From NCBI GenBank assembly GCA_005239675.1, contig SBBO01000009.1, forward strand, positions 1-43,261: 43,261 nucleotides of DNA, given 5' to 3'. Source of the stretch: Planctomycetales bacterium. Its GTDB lineage: Bacteria; Omnitrophota; Gorgyraeia; Zapsychrales; Zapsychraceae. Positions 32,260 to 40,123 of this stretch are shown here, one piece after another. Every line of letters begins with the position of its first letter. Positions within the stretch are counted from its first letter, which is position 1. The notes beneath the pieces are model-generated. The model saw only the letters and a list, made by a program, of their open reading frames with translations, did not search any database and was not told where the DNA came from. The position numbers were made by a program, and so were the translations under genes.

Positions 32260-32978
32260 TGGAAAAGCAAAAATTGGTTAATTCAACCGCCAAGTCTTCC
32301 AGTCATTGGCAAGTCATGGCGTTGACCAAAGAGATTTTGGCGGGGCTATTCTTCTTGATGGGGGTTTTCTTAATCTTTATTTTTGTACTTACCTTGGGAG
32401 GTAACAAGGGGCTAGCCCAGCCCAGGTTTGCGGTGGTTGTCCTGTATGATAATGTCGGTGGACTTATGGAAGGCGCGCCCGTGCGCCTCGCGGGTGTCAA
32501 TGTGGGGACCGTGGGGAGAATTAACTTCTTGGATACCCAAGTCGCTGGCCGTCGCGTCAAAGTGACTCTAGACATTCTGGAACAATACCGCGAGCAGCTG
32601 GATAAAAATCTTCGTTTTGGAATCAAGACAGAGGGTATCTTAGGGGAAAAGCTTGTTGAAATTGATGTCCTCGCTGAAGAGCCGAGGGCTGATTTGGGTC
32701 AACCCATCCTGGGGGAGAACCTCATTGACGTTCAGGACCTAGCCGAGGTCTTTGCCAGGGCCGCCGAATCCTTTACTACAACCGCCGATCAATTGAGCCA
32801 GATTGATATCGTGGGCTTGACTAAGGTCATGGAGGACACCTCGCAATCACTTTTGATTACCTCGCGCGGCGTCAATGCGATTATGGAAGAATTGCAGGAG
32901 ATGACCAGGAAGACTAAACGCTTATTGGATCGCATCGAACAAAAGGTGATAGAAGGTAATTTATTTAAAGTCTTTTAA
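32259..32978 (+). CDS. mlaD: MlaD-type MCE-domain protein
   Basis: A 239-residue protein: one N-terminal helix (ILAGLFFLMGVFLIFIFVLTL), then an MCE domain (about 48-125: FAVVVLYDNVGGLMEGAPVRLAGVNVGTV...) and a C-terminal helical tail that may form the hexameric tunnel. MCE proteins of this type sit in the inner membrane and hand phospholipids across the periplasm. With MlaE and MlaF it makes a minimal transporter. Confidence 0.92.
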   Translation: MEKQKLVNSTAKSSSHWQVMALTKEILAGLFFLMGVFLIFIFVLTLGGNKGLAQPRFAVVVLYDNVGGLMEGAPVRLAGVNVGTVGRINFLDTQVAGRRVKVTLDILEQYREQLDKNLRFGIKTEGILGEKLVEIDVLAEEPRADLGQPILGENLIDVQDLAEVFARAAESFTTTADQLSQIDIVGLTKVMEDTSQSLLITSRGVNAIMEELQEMTRKTKRLLDRIEQKVIEGNLFKVF

Positions 32979-32996
32979 TAAGAAGTTACATCGTTC

Positions 32997-33290
32997 ATGT
33001 TTATCTTGAGCAATTTTTTCATGGCGTGCGCAGGAATGGTAAATCTGTTGTTATCCATTGCGTCCTGGTTGATTATGATTCGCGCCTTGATTAGTTGGGT
33101 AAATCCGGATCCGTACAATCCGATCGTCCAGTTTCTTACACGGACGACCGAACCGATTTTATATCCAATCCGGAAGATCTTGCCACCAGCGGCAATTGAC
33201 ATTTCACCGATCATCGCTTTTATGTTTATTTATTTTTTGCAGTCCTTTTTGGTGGCGACGTTGCGGGATATTGGGGCGCGGTTGCAATAA
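32997..33290 (+). CDS. YggT-family membrane protein
   Basis: A 97-residue protein with two hydrophobic segments: NLLLSIASWLIMIRALISWV and the C-terminal IIAFMFIYFLQSFLVATL, separated by the family motif WVNPDPYNPIVQFLTRTTEPILYPIRKILP. The YggT fold is widespread in bacteria and chloroplasts, with roles in cell division or osmotic growth, still not certain. It follows mlaD by 18 nt. Confidence 0.88.
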   Translation: MFILSNFFMACAGMVNLLLSIASWLIMIRALISWVNPDPYNPIVQFLTRTTEPILYPIRKILPPAAIDISPIIAFMFIYFLQSFLVATLRDIGARLQ

Positions 33291-33331
33291 TGGTTGAACA
33301 TTTTGTTTAACGATGAAAGGGGGGGGTTGAT

Positions 33332-33565
33332 ATGCCTTACGATCAAGCATTGGATGTGGAGACGTTTAAAGAAACCAAAGAGTTTGAGGCAACGCGTATT
33401 ACGGTTGGCGTATTTTCTTACAACAACGGGGCGAATAAACTTCAATTGACCCGGGAAAATAAAGACCAGAACGATCAATGGCGCTTCGCTAAGCTAGGTC
33501 GGATGAGCAAGTCAGAGGCCAAGGAAGTGCTTCCGGTTATGATGCGGGCTATCGAGAAGATGTGA
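33332..33565 (+). CDS. Small conserved-looking protein, possibly PC4-like
   Basis: A 77-residue protein: ITVGVFSYNNGANKLQLTRENKDQNDQWRFAKLGRMSKSEAKEVLPVMMRAIEKM. The beta-hairpin-rich middle and a C-terminal helix resemble the PC4-like single-strand-binding fold, but this is a weak guess. A run of eight G just before the start provides a strong ribosome site. It overlaps the greA frame region as GTGA. Confidence 0.45.
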   Translation: MPYDQALDVETFKETKEFEATRITVGVFSYNNGANKLQLTRENKDQNDQWRFAKLGRMSKSEAKEVLPVMMRAIEKM

Positions 33566-33585
33566 TAACAGATGGGATACGCGCG

Positions 33586-34068
33586 ATGACGGATCAGATT
33601 TATTTAACGCGGGTTGGTTACCAGAAGCTTTGCAATGAGCTCGAGGACCTCAAAAAAGAGCGCCGTGGCATTGCCAAGGCGATCGGTGAGGCAAGGGCGC
33701 AGGGGGATATCTCTGAGAATGCCGAATATGACGCGGCCAAGGATGCCCAGGCCCATAACGCCGCCAGGATCGCTGAGCTGGAAGCCAAGCTGGCCACGGC
33801 TAGGATTATTGAAGACGAAGATATCCCTACAGATAAGATTTTTATCGGGGCGATTGTTACTTTAAAGGATTTGAGTTGCCCCTCAGGAGAAGAACTGCGA
33901 TACATGATGGTCTCACCCGAGGAGGCCAATTATGAAGAAAACAAGATTTCTATTTATTCGCCGATAGGTAAGGGCCTTATAGGGCATGCCCTCGGAGAAG
34001 AGGTTCAGATCAAGGTTCCCGCCGGCGTCTTGAAATACAAAATTGAGAAGATCGAGCGATCCAAATAG
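33586..34068 (+). CDS. greA: Transcription elongation factor GreA
   Basis: A 160-residue protein: N-terminal coiled coil (YQKLCNELEDLKKERRGIAKAIGEARAQGDISENAEYDAAKDAQ) with acidic tip residues in GDISENAEYDAAK, and a C-terminal FKBP-like domain (YMMVSPEEANYEENKISIYSPIGKGLIGHALGEEVQI). It restarts stalled RNA polymerase by stimulating cleavage. ATG 33586 is preferred to the GTG at 33562. Confidence 0.96.
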   Translation: MTDQIYLTRVGYQKLCNELEDLKKERRGIAKAIGEARAQGDISENAEYDAAKDAQAHNAARIAELEAKLATARIIEDEDIPTDKIFIGAIVTLKDLSCPSGEELRYMMVSPEEANYEENKISIYSPIGKGLIGHALGEEVQIKVPAGVLKYKIEKIERSK

Positions 34069-34082
34069 ACCAGGAGTCGACG

Positions 34083-35096
34083 TTGATTAATGTCGGTGTC
34101 ATCGGTTGCGGTCAATGGGGGCCTAACCATATCCGTATTTTTACGCAACTGCCTAATACACGCTCGACGGTGTGCGCCGATTTAAGTGAGCAGCGTCTGG
34201 CCGCGATTAAGACAAGCTTCCCGCATATTCAAACGACCACGGACTACCAAGATATCCTTAAGAATCCAGATATCCACGCTGTTTGCATTGCATCACCAAC
34301 GAATACTCATTTCGACCTGACCCGAGAAGCCCTGGAATCCGATAAGCACGTTCTTTGCGAAAAGCCGCTGGCCCTTCAAGAGAAAGAATGTAGCTATCTT
34401 AAGGATTTATCGATTAAAAGAAATAAGATCTTGATGGTTGGGCACGTGTTTTTGTTTAATGTCGGGATTGTACGTCTCAAGGAATATGTTCGTTGCGGTG
34501 AGCTCGGTCGTGTTTATTACGCTCATGCCACGAGAACCAATTTGGGCCCATTTCGTTATGATGTGAGCGCCCTTTGGGATTTAGCGCCCCATGACATTGC
34601 TATCTTTAATTATGTGTTTGATAGCGCCCCCCTCAGAGTCTCTGCGCGGGCACAAAGATGCCTAGATACACCGCGTGACGACCTGGCCTTTGGCACGCTG
34701 GAATATCCAGGCAATATCATGGCCCATATTCACATCAGTTGGATTGACCCTAAAAAAATTCGGCAGATTACGATCGTCGGTGAGAAAAAGATGATCACCT
34801 GGGACGATCTTGATGACATTGGTCCCATCAAGTTGTATGACAAGCACGTTGAAAAGACAAACGTTTGTTATAAGACTTACGGGGAGTTTCGACTCTTGTC
34901 TAAGGAGGGTGGGATTACTATCCCTAAGATTGAATCAAGGGAACCCCTGGAGGTCCAGGATCAGTATTTTATCGACTGCATCGAGCGTCGCGTCCCTGCG
35001 GACATAGCCGATGCCGATAAGGCAAGGGCGGTCGTTAGGACGCTCGTTGCCATGCAGGAATCAATCGACCGTCAGGGGGCATGCGTAGGGCTTTAA
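34083..35096 (+). CDS. Gfo/Idh/MocA oxidoreductase (WbpB/WlbA-like)
   Basis: A 337-residue NAD-dependent oxidoreductase. TTG start, supported by AGGAG 6 nt ahead and by the Rossmann motif GVIGCGQWGPNHIR at residues 5-18. CEKPLALQ (about 94-101) carries the family EKP motif with the catalytic Lys. WbpB and WlbA oxidise C3 of UDP-GlcNAc uronate for di-N-acetylated hexuronic acid sugars. The matching N-acetyltransferase gene follows 5 nt later, which strongly supports this role; the aminotransferase of that pathway is not here. Confidence 0.86.
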   Translation: MINVGVIGCGQWGPNHIRIFTQLPNTRSTVCADLSEQRLAAIKTSFPHIQTTTDYQDILKNPDIHAVCIASPTNTHFDLTREALESDKHVLCEKPLALQEKECSYLKDLSIKRNKILMVGHVFLFNVGIVRLKEYVRCGELGRVYYAHATRTNLGPFRYDVSALWDLAPHDIAIFNYVFDSAPLRVSARAQRCLDTPRDDLAFGTLEYPGNIMAHIHISWIDPKKIRQITIVGEKKMITWDDLDDIGPIKLYDKHVEKTNVCYKTYGEFRLLSKEGGITIPKIESREPLEVQDQYFIDCIERRVPADIADADKARAVVRTLVAMQESIDRQGACVGL

Positions 35097-35101
35097 TTAT
35101 C

Positions 35102-35653
35102 ATGGATTATTTTAAGCATAAGACCGCTTTAGTTGACCCCAAGGCCCAGATTGGTCAGGGCACACGCTTGTGGGCGTTCACTAATGTTCAGGCAGGTGCT
35201 GTGATCGGAGGCCATTGCAATATCTGCGATGGTAGTTTTGTGGAAAAAGGGGCCATTGTTGGCAATAACGTGACGATCAAACATCATGTGGCGGTCTTTG
35301 AGGGGGTTACGATCGGCGATGACGTGTTTGTTGGCTCTAATGTGGCGTTTATTAACAATCGCTACCCGCGCAGCAAAAAGAAAGATTGGATATTAGAAAA
35401 AACTTTGATCAGTAAAGGGGCAACGATTGGTAGCAATGCTGTTATTTTATGCGGTGTTGTGATCGGTCAATACGCCGTGGTGGGTGCCGGTAGTGTTGTC
35501 ACCAAAGATGTTGCGCCGTGGACGATTGCCCATGGAAACCCCGCTGTATTTCGGGGGTACGCCTGCCGTTGTGGGCGCAAGCTGAATAAAAATTTAAGGT
35601 GTCCGTGCGGCCAATACTATTCAAAAATTGATTTTAAAAAGTACGATGAATAA
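35102..35653 (+). CDS. Left-handed beta-helix N-acetyltransferase (WbpD/WlbB-like)
   Basis: A 183-residue protein of hexapeptide repeats (VDPKAQIGQGTRLWAFTNVQ...IGSNAVILCGVVIGQYAVVGAGSVV), forming a trimeric beta-helix with the acetyl-CoA site at the subunit border. GNPAVFRGY closes the repeats, and the tail has CRCGRKL...CPCGQYY, a Cys-pair motif common in WbpD-like enzymes and likely binding zinc. It N-acetylates the 3-amino group of UDP-3-amino-GlcNAc uronate. The start at 35102 lies 5 nt after the oxidoreductase stop. Confidence 0.86.
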   Translation: MDYFKHKTALVDPKAQIGQGTRLWAFTNVQAGAVIGGHCNICDGSFVEKGAIVGNNVTIKHHVAVFEGVTIGDDVFVGSNVAFINNRYPRSKKKDWILEKTLISKGATIGSNAVILCGVVIGQYAVVGAGSVVTKDVAPWTIAHGNPAVFRGYACRCGRKLNKNLRCPCGQYYSKIDFKKYDE

Positions 35654-36377
35654 AGTCCTTGTCTGTCCCGTTGTCTTTAACGAAAATGTGAAACTACCAA
35701 GCGTCATCCAGCGATTTCTGAAAAGCCCTATTCGAGAGAATGTTGATTATTGCATCATTGATGATGGTTCCACCGATGGCACTACCTCCCTAATCCAGAG
35801 TTTTGGTCCTAGCGGTGTGCAGATGGTCCGTCACGATACGCGTCAGGGTGTTGGTTGTGCTATTCGAACAGCCATCCATTATGGGAGGAGTAAAAAATAC
35901 GAAGTCTTGGTTGTCATGGCGGGAAATGATAAGGACAATCCCGATGAGATTCCTCGGTTGATCGATCCTATCCTGGGGCAGGGATATGATTTTGTTCAGG
36001 GGTCTCGTTATTTAGAGCCCAAGAGCGCTGGAGGGGACATGCCTTTGTACCGCAAGATAGCGACCCGCCTGCACCCGGTATTGATGTCTTGGATTGTCGG
36101 TAAAACTTTGACCGACAGCACCAATGGTTTTCGAGCCTTTCGTTTATCTATTTTTGAGGACCAGAGAATCAATATCAATCAAGATTGGTTGGATCACTAT
36201 GAATTGGAGCCATATTTGCTTTATAAGGCGGTCACGTTGGGATACAAATTTCGGGAAGTTACCGTTACCAAGGTTTATCCGCCCCAGAAATTGGGGTATA
36301 CCAAGATGCGTCCGGTTGTGGACTGGTGGAGTATTTTAAGACCGGTTGTGTATTTGGGATTAAGAATTAAAAGATAG
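35646..36377 (+). CDS. GT2-family glycosyltransferase (dolichol-phosphate-mannose-synthase-like)
   Basis: A 243-residue GT-A enzyme. CIIDDGSTDGT (about 36-46) is the nucleotide-sugar DD motif, and MAGNDKDNPDEIPRLID the later acceptor/metal region of DPM-synthase-like enzymes. GFRAFR and the C-terminal basic end fit transfer to a polyprenyl phosphate. No C-terminal membrane helices are evident. It overlaps the acetyltransferase gene by 8 nt, so the three genes form a glycan unit inserted between greA and the rRNA methyltransferase gene. Confidence 0.87.
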   Translation: MNKVLVCPVVFNENVKLPSVIQRFLKSPIRENVDYCIIDDGSTDGTTSLIQSFGPSGVQMVRHDTRQGVGCAIRTAIHYGRSKKYEVLVVMAGNDKDNPDEIPRLIDPILGQGYDFVQGSRYLEPKSAGGDMPLYRKIATRLHPVLMSWIVGKTLTDSTNGFRAFRLSIFEDQRININQDWLDHYELEPYLLYKAVTLGYKFREVTVTKVYPPQKLGYTKMRPVVDWWSILRPVVYLGLRIKR

Positions 36378-37109
36378 ATGAAACTCTTTGGGAAAAATCC
36401 GGCGTTAGAACGGTTGCGTTTTAATCCGCAGAGTATTCGTAAGATTTTTATTCAACAGGGGATGCCAGAGGCTGCCTTTATTTTCAAAAAAGCCCAAAGG
36501 CATGGCATCCCGGTTATTGTTGTCCCTGCGGCAAGATTCTCCAAGATCAGCCGGACTAGAAATACCCAAGGGATTCTGGTTGACGTGGATGAATTCATGT
36601 ATGTGCCATACGATGCATTACTAGAAGCGGCCTTGGAGAAAAGACAGACGGTTGTCTTTTTAGATGGACTCAACGACCCGCAGAATCTCGGCGCGATTCT
36701 GCGTAGCCTTGCCTGTCTAGGGGGTTTCGCGGCTGTTTTACCCACCCATGATTCTGTTAGTGTGACCGAGGCTGTATTAAGGGTGGCCTCTGGTGGAGAC
36801 AATTATGTCCCGGTCGCGAAGGTTGCCAATCTGGCCAGTGCCATCAAATCCGCCAAGGAATCGGGATTCCAGATTGTTGGGGCCGTCGTGGAGAAGGGGC
36901 AAGGTATTTTTGAGACGTCACTGACACAACCCCTTGGCCTTGTCGTTGGCTCCGAACAGAAAGGTATTCGAGAGGTTATCCGCCGCTTGCTGGATATTGA
37001 GTTGACCATCCCTATGGCGTTTCCTACTCTCTCTTTTAATGTGGCGCATGTTGTAACTATTTTATCTTATGAAATCACTAGACAGAAAAAAATTATCCCG
37101 ATCCCCTAG
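36378..37109 (+). CDS. rlmB: TrmH-family RNA 2'-O-methyltransferase (RlmB-like)
   Basis: A 243-residue SPOUT enzyme: an N-terminal substrate-binding domain (FGKNPALERLRFNPQSIRKIFI) and a knotted catalytic domain with LNDPQNLGAILRSLACLGG (motif 1, NxG.xxR), PLGLVVGSEQKGI (motif 2) and IPM...SFNVAHVVTILSYE (motif 3). RlmB methylates the 2'-OH of a G in 23S rRNA; tRNA targets are possible for this family. It follows the glycosyltransferase with no gap, and overlaps the next gene by 41 nt. Confidence 0.9.
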   Translation: MKLFGKNPALERLRFNPQSIRKIFIQQGMPEAAFIFKKAQRHGIPVIVVPAARFSKISRTRNTQGILVDVDEFMYVPYDALLEAALEKRQTVVFLDGLNDPQNLGAILRSLACLGGFAAVLPTHDSVSVTEAVLRVASGGDNYVPVAKVANLASAIKSAKESGFQIVGAVVEKGQGIFETSLTQPLGLVVGSEQKGIREVIRRLLDIELTIPMAFPTLSFNVAHVVTILSYEITRQKKIIPIP

Positions 37110-37686
37110 CGCGGAAATATTGAATGCCCTTAATCTGTTCGCAGAGACGGGACTTCTCAAGAAGATCAAGCGTAGCGGTTGGTGGGTTGCTGGCATTAAA
37201 GATCCCGAGAGCGTGGCTGAGCACTGTTTCCGGTGCGCCGTCATGGGATATTACATCGCGCATCTAGAAAAAGCAGACATATTTACCGTCGTTATGATGG
37301 CCATTTTTAACGATATCCATGAGGCGCGCATCAATGATCTCCACAAGATGGGGCATTTTTATATTGATTTTAAACAGGCTGAAAAAAAGGTCTTTGGCGA
37401 CCAGATTAGGCATCTGAATGGCGCTGTCAAGACACAATTGGAGGCGTTGCGTCGTGAGTACGAGGCTCAGAGGACCAAGGAAAGCTTGATTGCCCGCGAT
37501 GCTGATATTCTCGAGTGTTTGCTGCAGGCCAAGGAATACCACGATGCTGGATACACCAAGGCCAAGAAGTTTTTTCGTACCGCGCCGAATCATCTCAAGA
37601 CAAAGACCGCCCGTGCCCTCTGGCAAGAGATCAGGCGATGGGACAGTAGTGCCTGGTGGGAAAGGGTGGTTAAATTTGAGAGATAA
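37069..37686 (+). CDS. HD-domain (YfbR/HDDC2-like) protein with HD changed to ND
   Basis: A 205-residue all-helical protein. SVAEHCFRCAVMG holds His52, the first metal ligand. The second motif reads MAIFNDIHEARINDLHKMG, where Asn81-Asp82 replaces the usual His-Asp, and the last Asp is in IARDADILECLLQAKEY. Family members are 5'-deoxynucleotidases or related phosphohydrolases. Loss of the His ligand may stop metal binding, so the enzyme may be inactive or changed. The start overlaps rlmB by 41 nt. Confidence 0.82.
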   Translation: MKSLDRKKLSRSPSAEILNALNLFAETGLLKKIKRSGWWVAGIKDPESVAEHCFRCAVMGYYIAHLEKADIFTVVMMAIFNDIHEARINDLHKMGHFYIDFKQAEKKVFGDQIRHLNGAVKTQLEALRREYEAQRTKESLIARDADILECLLQAKEYHDAGYTKAKKFFRTAPNHLKTKTARALWQEIRRWDSSAWWERVVKFER

Positions 37687-38485
37687 ATTCTTGGCCTACA
37701 GCCTTTGGTCGCTTGTCATCAGTCTCTTGGCACAAGGATGCAGTACGCTCTATAACCCCGCAACGGGTCACAGGGAATTTATTATGATTACAACCCCCTC
37801 CGAAGTTGCCATGGGTGAGAGCGTCCATCAAAGCGTCGCGAAGAAATATAAATTCTCTAATAGCCCCCAGCAACTGGAGCGATTGCGGCGCATCGGCGAG
37901 CGCCTGACGAAAGTCTCTGACCGCCAGGATTACCAATATCATTTTTATCTCTTGGAAGAGGATGCCATGAATGCGTTCACTACGCCGGGTGGCAACATCT
38001 ATGTGTATACGGGACTCTTAGATCAATTAAAGACCGATGATCAGCTGGCCTCGGTCCTGGCCCACGAAATCGGGCATTGCGCTGCGCGGCATACGGTCAA
38101 GAAATTTCAGGCAGCGCTAGGATATAACATCTTGAGCGCCATCGCGATCAGTCAAATCACCGAAGACCAGGCCAGAAGGATTACGGCCATCAGCGCCAAT
38201 GCGGTTATGAGCATTGTCTTTTCTTCTTATAGTCGTCGAGACGAATATGAGGCAGATCGGTTGGGTCTTAAATACCTGCGCCTCGCCTGTTTTGAGCCGC
38301 AAGCCGTTGTCGAGACTTTCAAGATTCTGGGGGCTAAGGAAAAGGACCCCCAAGCGCCGTTGATCCTACGTAGTCACCCTTACCTTGAGGACCGTATCCA
38401 GAGAGCCGAACAGGAAATCAAGACCCTGGATGGCAAATACGTCCCGCGGCCTTGTCCTAACACGGGAACGATATCACGACCATGA
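37676..38485 (+). CDS. M48-family metalloprotease lipoprotein
   Basis: TTG start at 37676 (GGGAAAGGGTGG upstream), overlapping the HD gene by 11 nt, gives 269 residues. The frame is open further upstream, but the signal LRDKFLAYSLWSLVISLLAQGC with lipobox LAQGC (Cys22) sets this start. VLAHEIGHCAARH is the zinc HExxH motif, and DEYEADRLGLKY supplies the third ligand Glu. This matches LoiP/BepA-type proteases that handle outer-membrane proteins in the periplasm. Ends in an ATGA overlap with the next gene. Confidence 0.88.
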   Translation: MRDKFLAYSLWSLVISLLAQGCSTLYNPATGHREFIMITTPSEVAMGESVHQSVAKKYKFSNSPQQLERLRRIGERLTKVSDRQDYQYHFYLLEEDAMNAFTTPGGNIYVYTGLLDQLKTDDQLASVLAHEIGHCAARHTVKKFQAALGYNILSAIAISQITEDQARRITAISANAVMSIVFSSYSRRDEYEADRLGLKYLRLACFEPQAVVETFKILGAKEKDPQAPLILRSHPYLEDRIQRAEQEIKTLDGKYVPRPCPNTGTISRP

Positions 38486-38826
38486 AACGCATTGGGATTG
38501 CCGCGAGCAAGATCAGTAAGGGGAATATCTTTTTATACCATTTCTTCGTTGTTTTTATTTCCTGTTTGTTTTCTTTTTCTATTTTTATCGCTGCCGGGAC
38601 GACCGTCATGCTTGCCCTGGCCTTGATTGGCTATATCGGCACCGAGGTTGTTGGTCCCCAATTTCAGAAAGATTGGCATTTGGTGGTGATGATATGTATG
38701 GTGGTCCTGACGGTTGTGATTGTACTATTTAATATTTTTGCCATTGTGATTAATATCCGCGTGCCCCGAAGACTCTTTGGTTCGCGTACGGCAACGTTGG
38801 ATGATGAATGGCATCAGCCCTCTTAA
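38482..38826 (+). CDS. Small membrane protein of unknown function
   Basis: A 114-residue protein with two or three membrane helices: FLYHFFVVFISCLFSFSIFIAAGTTVMLALALIGYIG and LVVMICMVVLTVVIVLFNIFAIVI. The N-terminus is basic and the C-terminus polar. No family recognised. It overlaps the protease gene as ATGA and ends the long + strand operon. Confidence 0.68.
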   Translation: MKRIGIAASKISKGNIFLYHFFVVFISCLFSFSIFIAAGTTVMLALALIGYIGTEVVGPQFQKDWHLVVMICMVVLTVVIVLFNIFAIVINIRVPRRLFGSRTATLDDEWHQPS

Positions 38827-38862
38827 CCTGAAGACCCGCACTAAAAAGTATCGTCCACGGCC

Positions 38863-38891
38863 TTGACGTTGTCTAAAATGTATGTTATCTT
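38863..38891 (+). promoter_or_regulatory. Promoter of the riboswitch-controlled gene
   Basis: TTGACG (38863-38868), a 17 bp spacer and TATCTT (38886-38891). Transcription would start near 38898 and give a leader of about 290 nt that holds the riboswitch and the terminator. Confidence 0.6.
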
Positions 38892-38989
38892 TTAATTAGT
38901 TTTGTTCATTTAAAATCAGGGCATGTATTAACGATAAAGGTCAACTTCCGTTTTGCCATCGATTGTGGCGAACGGATCCGTCAGGATTT

Positions 38990-39080
38990 CTGGCGGAATC
39001 CGAAAGGATAGGGCGCAAAGCTTAAGAGAGCCTAACCTTCGTCTTTTAAAAGAGGCGAGGCAAGGCAGTCAGCTGCCGAA
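38990..39080 (+). ncRNA. Cyclic-di-GMP-I (GEMM-I) riboswitch
   Basis: The order of elements matches GEMM-I. A hairpin ATCC-GAAA-GGAT carries the GNRA tetraloop (38998-39009). GGGCGCAAAGC follows (39011-39021; consensus GGACGCAAAGCC), then GCCTAA (39030-39035). A second arm, CC...CTTTTAAAAGAGGCGAGG, comes next, then a hairpin GGCAG-TCAG-CTGCC closing near 39078, in the place of the tetraloop-receptor stem. GEMM-I aptamers bind c-di-GMP and in many bacteria control motility and surface proteins. The downstream terminator makes transcription control likely. The P1 helix is not certain. Confidence 0.75.
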
Positions 39081-39102
39081 TAAAAGTGTAGAAATTTTAT
39101 TC

Positions 39103-39139
39103 AACGCCCATTCTTTTGGAAAAGAATGGGCGTTTTTTT
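39103..39139 (+). terminator. Intrinsic terminator (riboswitch expression platform)
   Basis: A stem of about 14 bp, AACGCCCATTCTTT (39103-39116) with AAAGAATGGGCGTT (39121-39134), followed by seven T. It lies after the riboswitch and 45 nt before the gene at 39185, so it must be read through or prevented for that gene to be expressed. Confidence 0.85.
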
Positions 39140-39184
39140 GTTCGCCTGGCAGCAGGGCACACACCTTAAGGGAGGGGTAAGAAC

Positions 39185-40093
39185 ATGAACACAGCAAAAG
39201 AGAGTATGTGGTTGCCGTTGGTCGTGGTATTGTTGTCTTGGGGGGCTATGATGATTGTTGCTCCTAATACAGCCTGGGCTCTCTCTAGCGAAGAGCTCGA
39301 TAAGGTCGTTGAGGAAATTAAACATAAGGAAGAGGCCGGAGAGGTGAGCTCAAAGGAAGCGAATGTGATGTTAGAAGAGCTCAAAGAGGCGGTGGAAGAA
39401 GGCGACATCTCTTATGACGAAAAAGAGGAGCGAGACGTCATTGAAGATTTCTTGGATGATCCTCAAGAAAGGATAAAGGCTGTTGAGAAAATGTTGCAAG
39501 ACAAAGAAAAGATCCTCGCGGAAGGAGACATCACGCCAGAGGAGTTTGATAGGGTTTTACAAGCAATCCGGGAAGAAACTGACCCGGAGAAGTTTGCTAC
39601 GGTGATGAGGGAAGTGTTTGAGAAAGATGATGCCCTCAGCGAGGATCATGATGACGATGAAGATCATTGGAAAGAATTTATAGGGGCCCCTTCGGACAAC
39701 GAAGAAGGGATCGATGTCTTAAGAGAAGCCATTGAGAAACATTACGGTGATGAGGCTGAAGAACGATTTCATGAAATCGGCTTAAGTATGGAACATGAGA
39801 CACAGGGCGTCGATTTTGAGGATATGACCCCTGATCAGCAATGGGAGATGGCTGAGAAAATGGGCGTCACCAGAGAAGAGTTTGAGAAGTATCATGACGA
39901 AGGCCATGAGGCCATGGAGCGCATGGCCCGTGAGCATGGCTTTGATCGGGAGACCATGGAACGGGAGATGATGGAGAGAGAAGGCATTGAATATGAACGA
40001 CCCCCGGTAGGGGATTATCAAGAATTTACCCCTCATACCGGAGCAGATTCCTCTCATCCCGAGGGAAGTTTTCCTCCCCCTCCCGGAGGATAG
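39185..40093 (+). CDS. Acidic secreted protein under c-di-GMP riboswitch
   Basis: A 302-residue protein with a signal peptide (MWLPLVVVLLSWGAMMIVAPNTAWA) and a very acidic, helical mature part. Short repeats occur: EEAGEVSSKEA, EEGDISYDEKE and AEGDITPEEFD, each helix-loop-like; DDALSEDHDDDEDHW and repeated ERMAREHG/METMEREMM-like helices follow. The C-terminus PEGSFPPPPGG is Pro/Gly-rich. No family is recognised; the acid residues could bind Ca2+ or other cations, and the spacing recalls EF-hand loops without fitting them exactly. AGGGAGGGG gives a strong ribosome site. Likely function lies outside the cytoplasm, in biofilm or adhesion. Confidence 0.75.
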   Translation: MNTAKESMWLPLVVVLLSWGAMMIVAPNTAWALSSEELDKVVEEIKHKEEAGEVSSKEANVMLEELKEAVEEGDISYDEKEERDVIEDFLDDPQERIKAVEKMLQDKEKILAEGDITPEEFDRVLQAIREETDPEKFATVMREVFEKDDALSEDHDDDEDHWKEFIGAPSDNEEGIDVLREAIEKHYGDEAEERFHEIGLSMEHETQGVDFEDMTPDQQWEMAEKMGVTREEFEKYHDEGHEAMERMAREHGFDRETMEREMMEREGIEYERPPVGDYQEFTPHTGADSSHPEGSFPPPPGG

Positions 40094-40123
40094 CGGTTTT
40101 TGTTGTTTGATTAGCGATTTTTT

